Positions 1 to 9,313 are shown, counted from the first letter of the stretch. The stretch is 64,000 bases of DNA from Pseudomonadales bacterium (GCA_013215055.1 JABSRQ010000011.1:37939-101938); one strand, 5' to 3'. Numbers and translations are program-made. The notes: generated from the sequence alone by a model not told the origin.

Positions 1-886
1 CAAGCATATGCATAAGCTGTTGTTGTTTGGCTTCCAAGGCGGCAATTTTTTTGAATAAGGCGGTATTATCTTGTGTTTCAGTTGGCTGGTGCATGAGCTG
101 TTGAATCTCTGCGGGTTTATGTGCCACTTGATTAGATTCTATCGGCTTAGATTTAATCGGTGTTCTGTTAGTCGCTTGAGCAATCTCTTTGGCATCAGGC
201 AGGTGTATTGTATAGGCCAGTTTAATGCGGTTTGGGTCTGCATGAATAAAGGCTTGTTTATTTTTTTCAAATATAGCGTTCATCATTTGGCTAACGGGAA
301 TAGTGTTATTTGGACGTAATGCTTTGCCTAAGCGCCATAAGCTATCGCCACGTTGTATGGTATAGGTTTTATTATTTGGGCTTTGTGCCGATGTAGGCGC
401 TTGGGTTTCAATAATGTTTGTGGCCGGTTTACGGGTGATAGCGGGCTTTACTGCCGGTGTTTGCGGTATCGCTGTAGGTGCTGATAAAACGGAAGGTAGA
501 TCCAGTAAAATGGTATATTCACGTGACATACGCCCTTTGACACTGTCCAGTGTCACAACAAAGTTCAGAAAAGGTTCATTGATGGGCTGAACCGTTTTTA
601 GTTTGATATAAAGCTGACCATCTTTAGCCAGTGGCAGAACTTGAATATCCTGGTGACTAAAATCCCACTCAACGTTTAATGATTGATAATCGGACTTTTC
701 GCCGATTGCTACGTGAATGTCTCTGGGGGTTAATGTTTTTGAACCCAGAATAGGAATGGATGCTGATAGCGGCAGGCCTAAGGCTGATTGATGCTGGAGA
801 TTACCCAGGCCAATGGCATGAACAAAGCTGATAGGTGCAATGGCCAGGCTTGTTGCCCATAGATATTTATTGAATGGGTGTGGCAT
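1..886 (-). CDS. fimV: FimV-like protein, N-terminal part (runs off window)
   Basis: The reading frame is open on the minus strand from an ATG at 886 to the window edge, so only the first ~295 residues are present. It starts with a signal peptide ending near VHA, followed by the FimV N-terminal signature (GLGNLQ, then LGLPLSASIPI) that marks the family. A LysM peptidoglycan-binding segment follows at about residues 170-215 (TYTIQRGDSLWRLGKAL). The last residues are Gln/Lys-rich and look like the start of a coiled coil (ALEAKQQQLMHML). FimV proteins are inner-membrane/periplasmic scaffolds for polar type IV pili and type II secretion, and in Pseudomonas feed into cAMP signalling. Two CRP-type sites lie just upstream, which fits a cAMP link. 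The cytoplasmic TPR half lies outside the window. Family assignment is secure; the cellular role is inferred from the family. Confidence 0.88.
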   Translation of the reverse strand, partial: MPHPFNKYLWATSLAIAPISFVHAIGLGNLQHQSALGLPLSASIPILGSKTLTPRDIHVAIGEKSDYQSLNVEWDFSHQDIQVLPLAKDGQLYIKLKTVQPINEPFLNFVVTLDSVKGRMSREYTILLDLPSVLSAPTAIPQTPAVKPAITRKPATNIIETQAPTSAQSPNNKTYTIQRGDSLWRLGKALRPNNTIPVSQMMNAIFEKNKQAFIHADPNRIKLAYTIHLPDAKEIAQATNRTPIKSKPIESNQVAHKPAEIQQLMHQPTETQDNTALFKKIAALEAKQQQLMHML

Positions 887-936
887 ATCAAGATTCCCTG
901 TAATGGCTCACATTCCCGGTAACCAACAACAACCAT

Positions 937-952
937 TGTGAACTCGGTCACA
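937..952. promoter_or_regulatory. CRP/Vfr-type site 1
   Basis: TGTGA-ACTCGG-TCACA is an exact match to the TGTGA-N6-TCACA core of CRP/Vfr binding sites. It lies 51 bp upstream of the fimV-like ATG and 27 bp (centre to centre) from a second site. A match to both half-sites with correct spacing is unlikely by chance, and two in tandem even less so. Binding has not been shown here. Confidence 0.7.
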
Positions 953-963
953 TAGTAGTTAAA

Positions 964-979
964 TGTGACGTAGCTCACA
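964..979. promoter_or_regulatory. CRP/Vfr-type site 2
   Basis: TGTGA-CGTAGC-TCACA, flanked by AAA and ATTT, follows the extended CRP consensus closely. It is centred at 971.5, about 85 bp upstream of the fimV-like start and downstream of the convergent-free end of the dehydrogenase gene, so the fimV-like gene is the only plausible target. Confidence 0.72.
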
Positions 980-1085
980 ATTTCTCTCGCTTCCTTATAG
1001 CTTTTTGATCTAAGCGCGGAGGTGGTCTGGTGTTAATGGCATTTTCCTGTTCCGCGGCACATCACTGCGCGGAACAGACTCTGGC

Positions 1086-2804
1086 TTATTCGCCGTTATG
1101 GCCAGAGATATGTTTGGCTGCCTGATAAGCAAACGTCATCGCAGGCCCTAATGTGGAACCCGGACCAGGGTAGGAAGGCAGAATAGCGGCGGCACAGTTG
1201 CCAATGGCGTACAGGCCTTCAATCACCGAACCATCTTCCTTCAGTACTTGCGCATGGGGGGTAATGTCCATGCCGCCGTGGGTGCCAAATTCACCAGGGT
1301 CTATACGTATCGCATAAAAGGGCGCTTGTTCTATGGCGTGTAAACAGGGATTGGGTGAGACGCTTTCATCACCGTAATATTTATCGTATTGGCTTTCACC
1401 ACGTTGAAACTCAAGGTCTATGCCTGTTGTGGCATAGCCATTCATTTTTGTGATGGTGGTATTAAGCCCGTCTTTATCAATACCCAGTTTTTTGGCTAAG
1501 GCATCAATGCTTTCTTCAATCGCCATAAAACCTTCTTCAAAATAGGACTTGGGCAGGGATTTATCCGGGCGTGATTTTACATCCAATAACGGGCCTACCA
1601 TATAACTGTCACGAAAGCGTTTATCAAAAATCATATAGGAAGGGTGGTTCGGTGTATCTTCGCTATGCGATTTAAAGAAGTCTGTGGCATAAGCCATATA
1701 ATTCTGTGATTCATTGGCAATTCGCTCCCCTCGCATATTCACAACGCAGGAGCCGGGTAAAGACTTTTCCATAATCGCCAGGCGCGGGGCCGGTTCATCC
1801 GGGGCATTGATGGTGGTACACCACCAGGCACCATCCATTAAACGGGTTTTGGCATTGAGTTTAAGGCAGGCTTGCAGGCTGTCTCCGGTATTGGTATGAA
1901 TGCCGCCGCTGGACCACTGCGTGCTGGTGGGCTGAGGAAGATATTCTTCGCGCAGTTTTTGATTATATTCAAAACCGCCTGAACCTAAAATAACCGCTTT
2001 ACGGGCTCTAATCGTAATACCACGCCCATGATCTTTGGCATGTACACCGATAACGCGGTCATTGTCATCGGTAACAAGGTCGGTTAAAGCACAGTTTAAT
2101 GTGACGGAAATACCGCGGTTTTTTAAGGCCAGAAACATTCTGGCCGTACCGGCAGCACCACAGGCTAAACGTCTGGCACGTTTGGTTTTGTATTTGATGC
2201 GCCACAAGGTTTCAAACAGATATTTAAGTACCAGTTTTAGCATGATCTTCCACCAGCCGGGACTGCGAGTCACCAAATCATGGCCTTCAACCTGGGTAAA
2301 GCCGATTCTATCAAACAGGTACATCATATGATGGGTTTCTTGCATCGTCGCCATATCATCTCCTAGTTGATCCCAGTTGATGGGTTTGGGTTCTAACGAT
2401 CTATGCCCAGCTTTGGCTCCTTCGGCATGCATATAATAATCGGGGTAGTGTTCCAGAGAAATGTAAGCGATTTCTTTTGCCCGGCTGGTGACAAACTTAA
2501 GCATTTTATTGGCGTTTTCAATATAGGTATCAATAAGTGTCTCGGGCACTTTGCCTGCGGCCGTGGTTGCGGTTACATACGCTTTGGCTTCATCGTTAGA
2601 GTCTGTCGCCCCACAAGCTTTAGCCAGGTGGTTATTCGGAATCCATATGCCGCCGCCAGAAACCGCCGAAGTGCCACCAAACTTATTGGCTTTTTCTATG
2701 ATCAGAATGTCTTCAACACCCATTTCTTTAAGGCATAATGCTGCCGTCATAGCTCCCAGGCCTGAACCTACAATAATGACATCGGCTTCGAGTTCCCATT
2801 GCAT
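1086..2804 (-). CDS. FAD-dependent 3-ketosteroid delta-1-dehydrogenase-like protein
   Basis: The 572-residue protein has the FAD-binding Rossmann motif near the N-terminus (DVIIVGSGLGAMTAALCL, residues ~8-25), then the GGTSAVSGGGIWIPNN segment typical of flavoproteins of the fumarate reductase/KstD family. The C-terminal SYPGPGSTLGPAMTF motif (residues ~540-555) carries the Tyr and Gly that in KstD form the keto-binding part of the active site. KstD enzymes introduce a 1,2 double bond into ring A of 3-ketosteroids, using FAD; length and motifs fit that family well. Close relatives include 3-oxo-5-alpha-steroid 4-dehydrogenases, so the exact reaction is uncertain. The gene stands alone: no other steroid-ring-degradation genes adjoin, although a 5-alpha-reductase-like gene lies 14 kb away. 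Confidence 0.82.
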   Translation of the reverse strand: MQWELEADVIIVGSGLGAMTAALCLKEMGVEDILIIEKANKFGGTSAVSGGGIWIPNNHLAKACGATDSNDEAKAYVTATTAAGKVPETLIDTYIENANKMLKFVTSRAKEIAYISLEHYPDYYMHAEGAKAGHRSLEPKPINWDQLGDDMATMQETHHMMYLFDRIGFTQVEGHDLVTRSPGWWKIMLKLVLKYLFETLWRIKYKTKRARRLACGAAGTARMFLALKNRGISVTLNCALTDLVTDDNDRVIGVHAKDHGRGITIRARKAVILGSGGFEYNQKLREEYLPQPTSTQWSSGGIHTNTGDSLQACLKLNAKTRLMDGAWWCTTINAPDEPAPRLAIMEKSLPGSCVVNMRGERIANESQNYMAYATDFFKSHSEDTPNHPSYMIFDKRFRDSYMVGPLLDVKSRPDKSLPKSYFEEGFMAIEESIDALAKKLGIDKDGLNTTITKMNGYATTGIDLEFQRGESQYDKYYGDESVSPNPCLHAIEQAPFYAIRIDPGEFGTHGGMDITPHAQVLKEDGSVIEGLYAIGNCAAAILPSYPGPGSTLGPAMTFAYQAAKHISGHNGE

Positions 2805-2956
2805 AGAGACTTCCTTACTATCTATTGTGGCCGATTGAGGCCTTATTTTTATCGTTGAAAGGAGAGTGTAGTATAGGATTACAATGTGAGCAGATAAAAG
2901 GTGGTTAAAGCGTTTATGCTGTATATTGATGCGGTATTAGCCATCCTGAAATTTTT

Positions 2957-3448
2957 ATGTCATTAATCTTACGCCCCTCATTCAGTGTGTTAATGCGCTG
3001 TAGCCTGTTAGTTATACTACCGCTATTCCTGTGTGGCTTTGTGTTGTTTTACGATCTTTATTATGGCGTTAATGTGGTAGATATGTTGCAAGGTTGGCGT
3101 ATATTCCTATCCCCGAGCTTATTACCGAGCTGTCTTCTTGCTGCGTTTTTATTAGCTTTTATTCTGGCCTGCCTATTACGGTTCTATTTAAGTTGTGAGG
3201 TGGATGATGTAGGCATTTATCAGATGCAAAAAAAGCCTGTATTATTACACTGGCGAGACGTGGATAAAATAGAGCAGAAAAAATTCTTATTCGTAAATGT
3301 GGCTTATGTGTTTTTAAAAAATGGCGGCTTTTATTGCTTGAATGCGAAATTATTTGATATAGGACTTATTGATGCCAGAGGGCATGTGAAAACTGAACAT
3401 ATTGTTTTAATACTTGCGAGGGCAAGGAGTTATAAAAAACACTTCTAA
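2957..3448 (+). CDS. Small membrane protein with a PH-like soluble tail, function unknown
   Basis: The 163-residue product has two strongly hydrophobic segments (about residues 12-38 and 52-80), then a soluble domain beginning YLSCEVDDVGIYQ with a pattern of short beta strands (LLHWRDVDKIEQKK, VAYVFLKNGGFYCLNAK). Two N-terminal helices followed by such a domain resemble the STM3941-like and bacterial PH-domain membrane proteins. I do not recognise a catalytic motif. The ATG at 2957 is the likely start. It is divergent from the dehydrogenase gene and convergent with the barrel gene, so it is probably monocistronic. Confidence 0.6.
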   Translation: MSLILRPSFSVLMRCSLLVILPLFLCGFVLFYDLYYGVNVVDMLQGWRIFLSPSLLPSCLLAAFLLAFILACLLRFYLSCEVDDVGIYQMQKKPVLLHWRDVDKIEQKKFLFVNVAYVFLKNGGFYCLNAKLFDIGLIDARGHVKTEHIVLILARARSYKKHF

Positions 3449-3509
3449 TGAAATGTACAAACAGCGTTGTTAAAATAACTGAGGAATAATATCGTTTTGG
3501 GTTGTGCCT

Positions 3510-3539
3510 GCACTATTAACTCGCCAGGGTTGATAGTGC
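3510..3539. terminator. Hairpin between convergent genes
   Basis: GCACTATTAA pairs with TTGATAGTGC (one G-U pair) around a 10-base loop. It sits between the convergent genes ending at 3448 and 3553. There is no long T tract on either side, so bidirectional terminator is a likely but not certain role. Confidence 0.45.
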
Positions 3540-3552
3540 TTGGCTTAAATTT

Positions 3553-4056
3553 TTAGAAATTAGCTTTAACGCCGAGGCCATAAGCATATAAACTTATATC
3601 ATCGGTTAATTCAAAGTTTTGATATTCTACATATATATCCACGACGGGTAACATTGTTAAAGCTGCGCCCAAGGCGTAATAAGGGTCACTGCTGTCGTCT
3701 TTATCACCTAGAAATTTGTATTCAGTTTTTGAGATGCCTAGTTTGGCATAGATGTCGATTATGGTTATCGGAAAAGTGAAGACACCTTGAGCAGACCAGG
3801 CGGATACATCTGCAGAGTCTTGCGGAGATATTTTATAGCTGCCTAAATTATGATAACTCGCTTCTACTGACAGAAAAGGTATAGCTGAAGGTTTCCAGCC
3901 TGCAAAAATATTATAAGCTTCATTATATTTCTCAAAACTATCGACATCTATAGAGGTGTTGTAAGCCCCAGCGCCAACATAAAATCCTGCTGAGGCAAGA
4001 TTAGAGCTTAGTATTAGGCCGGCAGCTAAGAGTGTTTTTCCAAACTTCATTTTCAT
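3553..4056 (-). CDS. Small outer-membrane beta-barrel protein
   Basis: The 167-residue protein has a clear signal peptide (MKMKFGKTLLAAGLILSSN..., cleavage near ASA-GFYVG). The mature part is made of alternating amphipathic strands (FYVGAGAYNT, VEASYHNLGSY, WSAQGVFTF, IYAKLGISKTEY, YYALGAALTM, IYVEYQNFEL) and ends in a C-terminal Phe (GLGVKANF), the usual outer-membrane assembly signal. This is the OmpA/Opa-like porin-fold group with about eight strands. Ligand or role cannot be told from sequence. It is transcribed alone, with ~380 bp of non-coding DNA upstream. Confidence 0.75.
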   Translation of the reverse strand: MKMKFGKTLLAAGLILSSNLASAGFYVGAGAYNTSIDVDSFEKYNEAYNIFAGWKPSAIPFLSVEASYHNLGSYKISPQDSADVSAWSAQGVFTFPITIIDIYAKLGISKTEYKFLGDKDDSSDPYYALGAALTMLPVVDIYVEYQNFELTDDISLYAYGLGVKANF

Positions 4057-4435
4057 TATTCATTCCTTGTAATGTAAAATCCCGTAACACTTTCTACAAT
4101 ATTATTCCGATAAAAGCAACGCAACTAACCTTCGTTTTATGAATCAAGTGTCTTAGACAGTTTAGGGTAGCCGCTTTTTTATTTGTTGTAATGCTTCTGT
4201 GATTATCGTTTCCACATTTTTCTGGCTAGTCGATGTATTAACTAACTATGAGAATGAAATAATTTATTGATTTTTTGAAAAATACGCCCTAGTGTCATTA
4301 GTCGGATGTTATGCAATGGAGGCGAAGATTTGATGTGTTAGGGCGAAACTGGCCCTTCATTGATTCAATAAACATTCGGTAAATAGACCACAATTAATTG
4401 TAAAGTTCTGTTTTTATTAAGAAAGGGAAAAATAA
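4057..4435. other. Intergenic, divergent promoter region
   Basis: About 380 bp, AT-rich, between the divergent barrel gene and the large lipoprotein gene. A purine-rich AGAAAGGGAAAA just before 4436 serves as the ribosome binding site of the lipoprotein gene. I see no further gene, repeat or clear operator here. Confidence 0.5.
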
Positions 4436-7400
4436 ATGGACGTATTAACATTCAAGAAAAAGCAGTTGATAACAGCCATGGCTGTTGCAACGGGCACTCT
4501 GATATTGGCGGGTTGCGTCGATGGAGATAGTAGCAATGCAACTACAACATCGGATTCGAATTCAACATCATCATCCATCACTGAAGATGCCAGTCGTTTT
4601 GAGGTGATTCAACAAGAAACCCAAAGCTCTGATGTTTTTGGTGTTGTACAAGACACCAATGGTAATGCCATTGAAGGCGCTACCGTTAGCATTGGTGGAA
4701 TTACAACAACAACAGATTCGGCCGGTGCATATCATCTAGCTGATGTGCCTGTAACAGGTTTACCGCCGCTGACCAGCGACAATAATGGTAATCAGACCTT
4801 ACCTGTGGGTACAGCAGGCACGGCATTACAAATTTCTATTAAAACACCTGATAATTATCTGGATGCCACTGTAACAGTGACACCTGTAGCGGGTTCAAAC
4901 CTGGTTGCTACGTCTAATTTTAACGGTTCTAACGGTGGCAATGATACCTTGGCAGCTGCTGATGGTCTTATGGTTGTTGTGCTGAATGAAGGCTTGGCTG
5001 TAGGTGCTGGCATTACTGTAGTGCCTGCTCAAGATGCTACGGTTACTGGTGTTTTGCGTGATGTTGACACGGGTAAACTTATTGCTAATACGGTTGTAGC
5101 GCTCGAGTTTTTAGGTGTTTCAACTATTAATCAGCAGCAAACACAAGATACCACAGGTAATACGGGTTATAGCTCTTTACCTTATATGGCAACAACGGAT
5201 AGTGAAGGTAAATTCACTATCACAAATGCACCTGAAGATGCGGCGTTCAGTATTGTTGTTGAGGGCTGGAATGCCACGGCAGGAAATCTGACATTCACCG
5301 GTAATGGTGATTTAGGTGCTGCAACAACTTTAACTGGTGGCGATTTCACTACAACACCTGAAGTTGCGATTCAGCATCTTGGTGATGTTAACGTTACAGC
5401 GATGTTCTCTGCCGATAATATTTCGCCATTTGTTACACGTATCGATGGCGTTGTATCTAACGCTGGACGTGCAATATTGAATGATGATTTAGACGGTACT
5501 CAAGGTATTGTTATTCATTTGAATGAAGCGATTACAACCGTTGTCGATGAAAACTCGGTATTTGTGGTTAATGCTGCCAGTACAATGACTTCGGGTGCTA
5601 GTGAAATTATTGCAATAGAAACGCCTGTACTTAGCGCTGATGGAATGATGTTGACGGTAACTACTTTGGCAGCACTGCCAGCGGGAACCGAGTTTGATAT
5701 CTTTTTACAAGTGACGGACTTTGAAGATACTGCAGAAAATTCTTTGGGTCTTGATCCAGGTGGTAATTATCTAGGTAAAGCGCTTCCGTTGTATGATTAT
5801 AATCCTAACTTTAATACATCATCATTTGTTGGTTTAAAATTAGAGATTCATCAGGACCCTATTGTTAGTTCTGCTGCGGTAACTAATTTAGCTCAGATTG
5901 CTTCTGATCCACGTGGTGAAAACCAATACCCATTATTAATGGCAGTAAACACTAACTTTATTGATAATGTTAATGACTCTGCCGTGAATGAAATTTCTCA
6001 GCTGAATAATACCGATAACGGTGGTGCTACAACGGGAGCACGTCTTCAGGCATTAGCGGCTCAAATTCTAGGTTCGGCATCTATTCCTGCCAGTATTGAA
6101 GCGACGCCTGCAAATGTCATCGTTAATCGCGCAAGAGTTCATTTTGATGTGGCCGAGGCGATGACCTACAACCTGTCTATTATGAACGAAGACGGTATGT
6201 CTCAAACGGTTACCGCCAGCTTTGCTGATGGTACTGATATTGGCTTAACTCTTGGCGCTTCTGGTGTGACTAATGTTAGTCAGCTCACGGTTGATTCTGC
6301 AATGTTTAAAGGTCAAACAGTTGAACTGTTGTTTGATAATTTGAGCACAAATGATGTGTTAACGGTTACATCGCTGTCTACGTTAAACACGATTATGGCT
6401 GAAACGACTTTAACGCTGGTTGACCAGGTTGCCCCTACGACTATTGTGCAAAGAAGTTATGGTTTGGGTGATAAAGCGAATGGCCTGGATCAGGTTAATC
6501 ACGACTATGGTCAAGGTGGTGAACTGTCTCAGATAGCCGCAACCACATTTGGTACACCTTACCTGAATGTAACGCCATATTTGTTAACACCACAAGCCGG
6601 TGCGACCAGTTTGGCACTGCCGCGTAGTGAAACATGGGATGGTTTAACTGCAGATTTTGAAGCCGATATCACCAATAGCACCAGTGGTGAGTTGGAAATG
6701 GATCTGAGCAATCTGCCTGCTAATTCCGTGGCTTATAATGCCGCGACAATTGCCAGCTGGACGCCAGGTGCACGAAATATCGGTGTGGCTTTCTCTGAGG
6801 ATGTTACTGTGACAGGTACGCCTGATACTGCAGGTTTTACCGCAGCTTTGAGTAACTTCACGGCACAAAATGATGTTCTGATTGATGATCAAAATGTTGC
6901 GACTGATGCGGATTTGGTGAACATTCAAGTGGATAACGTTATTACTTTAGCGAATGCCGATGATGGTCAAATTCTTGATTTCAGCAACAACATTCAAGAT
7001 GAAACGGCTAACGTATCGGCTGCAACGGATAACGCCAGAGTTATTATTCGTGACATGATGCCTCCGATTGCATTATCTGCAGTCTACAACGGTGATAACA
7101 TTACCATTACTTATAATGAAGCCGTATCTCTTGAAGATACCGATACGTTTTCGTTGGTAGGTGTTGGTGGTGCTGCTGCAAATACCGATGAGTTAAAGGA
7201 TGACATCATTGATGATAATCTTGATGCTAACCAGAATGTGACTACTGTGACTCTGGATTTACTTGATCTGAATTATGCTGGATCTACGTTAATTACTAGA
7301 GAAGTACGTTCTTTTGATAAGCTCGATTTATTTAACCGTGGTACTTACGATCACGACAATGATGCCAATACCCCTCCGGTAATGGTTAGCAAGCCAGCCA

Positions 7401-7966
7401 ATGAAAATGTGGTTTCTATTCTGTCTGCACCTGCTGTACGTGATGCGGCCAATGGTACGTCATGGTCTAACTGGGGTGGTACAGATGTTGATATGCCTGC
7501 CATTGCGATTACCGATGCAACAGGTGCACATACCTTGGCGGCGGCAATTAGCCCTGCAACATTAACCGCTGGTGATTTGGAGTTTGTAATGACTTACAGC
7601 TTTAATCATCGTATCGATCTGAATGATCTATGTGGTGGCGGTGTTGCTCCTGGCGCGTTGGTTCTAACGCCTGCTGAAGTCTCTAACTGCTTCCAGTTAA
7701 ACGGTGTATCGGGTAATACCGTGATCGATGATCGGGATGTACCAGATGTCGTTACGGCTTCTGGCGCTACTTTATCTACAGACGGTAAAGTGCTGACTGT
7801 GACGGTAAACGTTGTTGCTGCCGTGCCTGTAGTTGTTGCTCCAGCGACCAATACGTTTGGCCCTGTGAATAACCTGGCGAGTGCCTGGGATTCATCTGCT
7901 CAAGCTATCCCGGCTAGTGATGTTGATCCAGACGTAACCGATTTAGAAATTCCGGTTACTCCATAG
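4436..7966 (+). CDS. Very large secreted lipoprotein with carboxypeptidase-regulatory-like and Ig-like domains
   Basis: The 1176-residue product begins with a lipoprotein signal peptide whose lipobox LILAGC places the lipidated Cys at residue 27, followed by a Ser/Thr/Asn/Asp-rich linker. Residues ~66-95 (VFGVVQDTNGNAIEGATVSIGG) and ~205-240 (TGVLRDVDTGKLIANTVVAL) are carboxypeptidase regulatory-like (transthyretin-type) modules. The rest contains repeated Ig-like beta-sandwich units of the kind NIGVAFSEDVTVTGTPDTAGF, ITITYNEAVSLEDTDTFSL, IVIHLNEAITTVVDENSVF, the SbsA/Big-like pattern in which a residue pair precedes D-N-A-R-V-like strand ends. It is very poor in Cys and strongly acidic, as in surface proteins of marine bacteria. 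No enzyme domain is seen. Surface adhesion or structural role is a guess. A strong terminator follows. Confidence 0.75.
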   Translation: MDVLTFKKKQLITAMAVATGTLILAGCVDGDSSNATTTSDSNSTSSSITEDASRFEVIQQETQSSDVFGVVQDTNGNAIEGATVSIGGITTTTDSAGAYHLADVPVTGLPPLTSDNNGNQTLPVGTAGTALQISIKTPDNYLDATVTVTPVAGSNLVATSNFNGSNGGNDTLAAADGLMVVVLNEGLAVGAGITVVPAQDATVTGVLRDVDTGKLIANTVVALEFLGVSTINQQQTQDTTGNTGYSSLPYMATTDSEGKFTITNAPEDAAFSIVVEGWNATAGNLTFTGNGDLGAATTLTGGDFTTTPEVAIQHLGDVNVTAMFSADNISPFVTRIDGVVSNAGRAILNDDLDGTQGIVIHLNEAITTVVDENSVFVVNAASTMTSGASEIIAIETPVLSADGMMLTVTTLAALPAGTEFDIFLQVTDFEDTAENSLGLDPGGNYLGKALPLYDYNPNFNTSSFVGLKLEIHQDPIVSSAAVTNLAQIASDPRGENQYPLLMAVNTNFIDNVNDSAVNEISQLNNTDNGGATTGARLQALAAQILGSASIPASIEATPANVIVNRARVHFDVAEAMTYNLSIMNEDGMSQTVTASFADGTDIGLTLGASGVTNVSQLTVDSAMFKGQTVELLFDNLSTNDVLTVTSLSTLNTIMAETTLTLVDQVAPTTIVQRSYGLGDKANGLDQVNHDYGQGGELSQIAATTFGTPYLNVTPYLLTPQAGATSLALPRSETWDGLTADFEADITNSTSGELEMDLSNLPANSVAYNAATIASWTPGARNIGVAFSEDVTVTGTPDTAGFTAALSNFTAQNDVLIDDQNVATDADLVNIQVDNVITLANADDGQILDFSNNIQDETANVSAATDNARVIIRDMMPPIALSAVYNGDNITITYNEAVSLEDTDTFSLVGVGGAAANTDELKDDIIDDNLDANQNVTTVTLDLLDLNYAGSTLITREVRSFDKLDLFNRGTYDHDNDANTPPVMVSKPANENVVSILSAPAVRDAANGTSWSNWGGTDVDMPAIAITDATGAHTLAAAISPATLTAGDLEFVMTYSFNHRIDLNDLCGGGVAPGALVLTPAEVSNCFQLNGVSGNTVIDDRDVPDVVTASGATLSTDGKVLTVTVNVVAAVPVVVAPATNTFGPVNNLASAWDSSAQAIPASDVDPDVTDLEIPVTP

Positions 7967-7996
7967 CCATAATGTCGTTCTAGAAATAGACGTAAC

Positions 7997-8029
7997 AAAG
8001 GCCACATAGCAATATGTGGCCTTTTTTTT
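7997..8029 (+). terminator. Rho-independent terminator
   Basis: AAAGGCCACATA pairs perfectly with TATGTGGCCTTT around loop GCAA, followed by a run of T. It lies 30 bp after the lipoprotein stop codon and clearly ends that transcript. Confidence 0.9.
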
Positions 8030-8146
8030 GCCCAAAAAATATGCTCAGGAATGAGGTGGGATTTAGGGGGCGCAATGCTGGGGGAGGTGTTGAATGAGAT
8101 GAGGGGGCTATAGAAATGCTAACTTGATACTGATCATTAAATTTAA

Positions 8147-8175
8147 CGTGGTGCCTATGGGTGATAAACACCACG
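8147..8175 (-). terminator. Possible terminator of the secreted-protein gene
   Basis: CGTGGTG and CACCACG form a 7-bp stem about 11 bp beyond the stop codon of the minus-strand gene. The loop is long (15 bases) and the T-rich tract is interrupted, so the call is weak. Confidence 0.35.
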
Positions 8176-8185
8176 CTATTGGGGG

Positions 8186-9313
8186 TTAATTCAAGAGATG
8201 TTTTTTTCTGAATACACGTAGAAGTGAAATTAAACCCAGTAATGTGAAACCTAGGCTCCCGGAACGGCTTTGATTATTTTCTTCGACATCGCTTGTATTG
8301 ATCGGTGTGCTGGTCGCCTGTTTTTTCTCACTGCTATCATCGTCTGTTAGTGTGTCTTGCTCTACCACCTCAATATGGAATGTCTTTTCAATAATATTAA
8401 CGCCGTCATTGATGGTCAATGTTACCGGGTAATCGAGAGTTACTGTTGGGAAACCGGTAAGAGTAGCGGTGCCATCCCCATTATCATTAAATGTTATCCA
8501 GGATGGTGCATCAACCAGGCTTATAGTTCCAGGGTTGCAATCAAACGTAGACGTTCTAATAATAAGCTTCATAGGCTGGCGTTCTTCAATTTTAAGAAAT
8601 TGATAGGTATGAAACTGCGTCTCTGTAGGGGTATTAATATTACCAAATTCAAAGCGAACAACATCATTACTTAAGCTGAAGTCTTTTCGAATGCGATCTT
8701 GATTATTAGCCGAGTAGGCAATAGTGCCGTCCTGGTTTTCAATGCCCTGTGTGTTTAGTCCTCCGTCAGAGTTACAAGATTTGCAGTGAATCTCGATGTT
8801 ATTGCTGTCTTCAAAGAGCTTGATTTGCCAGGTGCTGTTAGGTTTTGGTGGCCCGTTAAAATTGTATACCCCATTGAACTCAACAATTAATATTTTCTCT
8901 GCTGCAGACGCATCTAAGCGATAGCTGATCGTTCCGCCCTCTGGTGGATCAAAATCCTCCCAATAAGCAGAAATTAGGTTGTTAGTTGAATCATTTGTAG
9001 GAATAAATCGACCACTACAGCAGCCATTAGCGGTATTTTCGAAGGCGATAAAACCGTTGGATGAGATGTAAAACTCGGAATATTGTTGATCAAAAAAACT
9101 AAAGTCAAAGCCGATAGGGTAGGGGCCATCAGTATCGTCGTCAGTGAGTGTTGTTACGGGGGTTGCCCCTATCATGCTGCTCAGCCCAAAAGCTGCGGAT
9201 TGATCAACAGAATAAGGAGCACAAGAGCCGGCACTTTGTGTGTAGGGGCTTGTTAAAGCCACCGTTGTTAGTAAACAATATGAAGCTGATTTCAGCTTTG
9301 GGGGAAAACGCAT
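8186..9313 (-). CDS. Secreted nidogen-like/Ig-fold protein with GlyGly-CTERM-like sorting tail
   Basis: The 375-residue protein has a signal peptide (SASYCLLTTVALTSPYTQSAG). Residues ~50-200 resemble the nidogen-like or beta-sandwich domain found in bacterial surface proteins (DGPYPIGFDFSFFDQQYSEFYISSNGFIAF, then a SAYWEDFDP and FNGVYNF strand pattern). Residues ~270-320 look like a putative-Ig domain (GTATLTGFPT..DYPVTLTIND). The C-terminus has three parts: a Ser/Gly-rich stretch (SRSGS), a hydrophobic helix (LGFTLLGLISLLRVF) and a basic end (RKKHLLN). That is the architecture of GlyGly-CTERM proteins, which are processed by rhombosortase and exported by type II secretion. The motif here is SGSLG rather than a clean GG, so this is probable rather than certain. 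Function unknown. Confidence 0.62.
   Translation of the reverse strand: MRFPPKLKSASYCLLTTVALTSPYTQSAGSCAPYSVDQSAAFGLSSMIGATPVTTLTDDDTDGPYPIGFDFSFFDQQYSEFYISSNGFIAFENTANGCCSGRFIPTNDSTNNLISAYWEDFDPPEGGTISYRLDASAAEKILIVEFNGVYNFNGPPKPNSTWQIKLFEDSNNIEIHCKSCNSDGGLNTQGIENQDGTIAYSANNQDRIRKDFSLSNDVVRFEFGNINTPTETQFHTYQFLKIEERQPMKLIIRTSTFDCNPGTISLVDAPSWITFNDNGDGTATLTGFPTVTLDYPVTLTINDGVNIIEKTFHIEVVEQDTLTDDDSSEKKQATSTPINTSDVEENNQSRSGSLGFTLLGLISLLRVFRKKHLLN

Noticed and set aside
71..319. Plus-strand open frame near the left edge
   Set aside because: It is antisense to the FimV-like coding sequence, which has clear family motifs on the minus strand.
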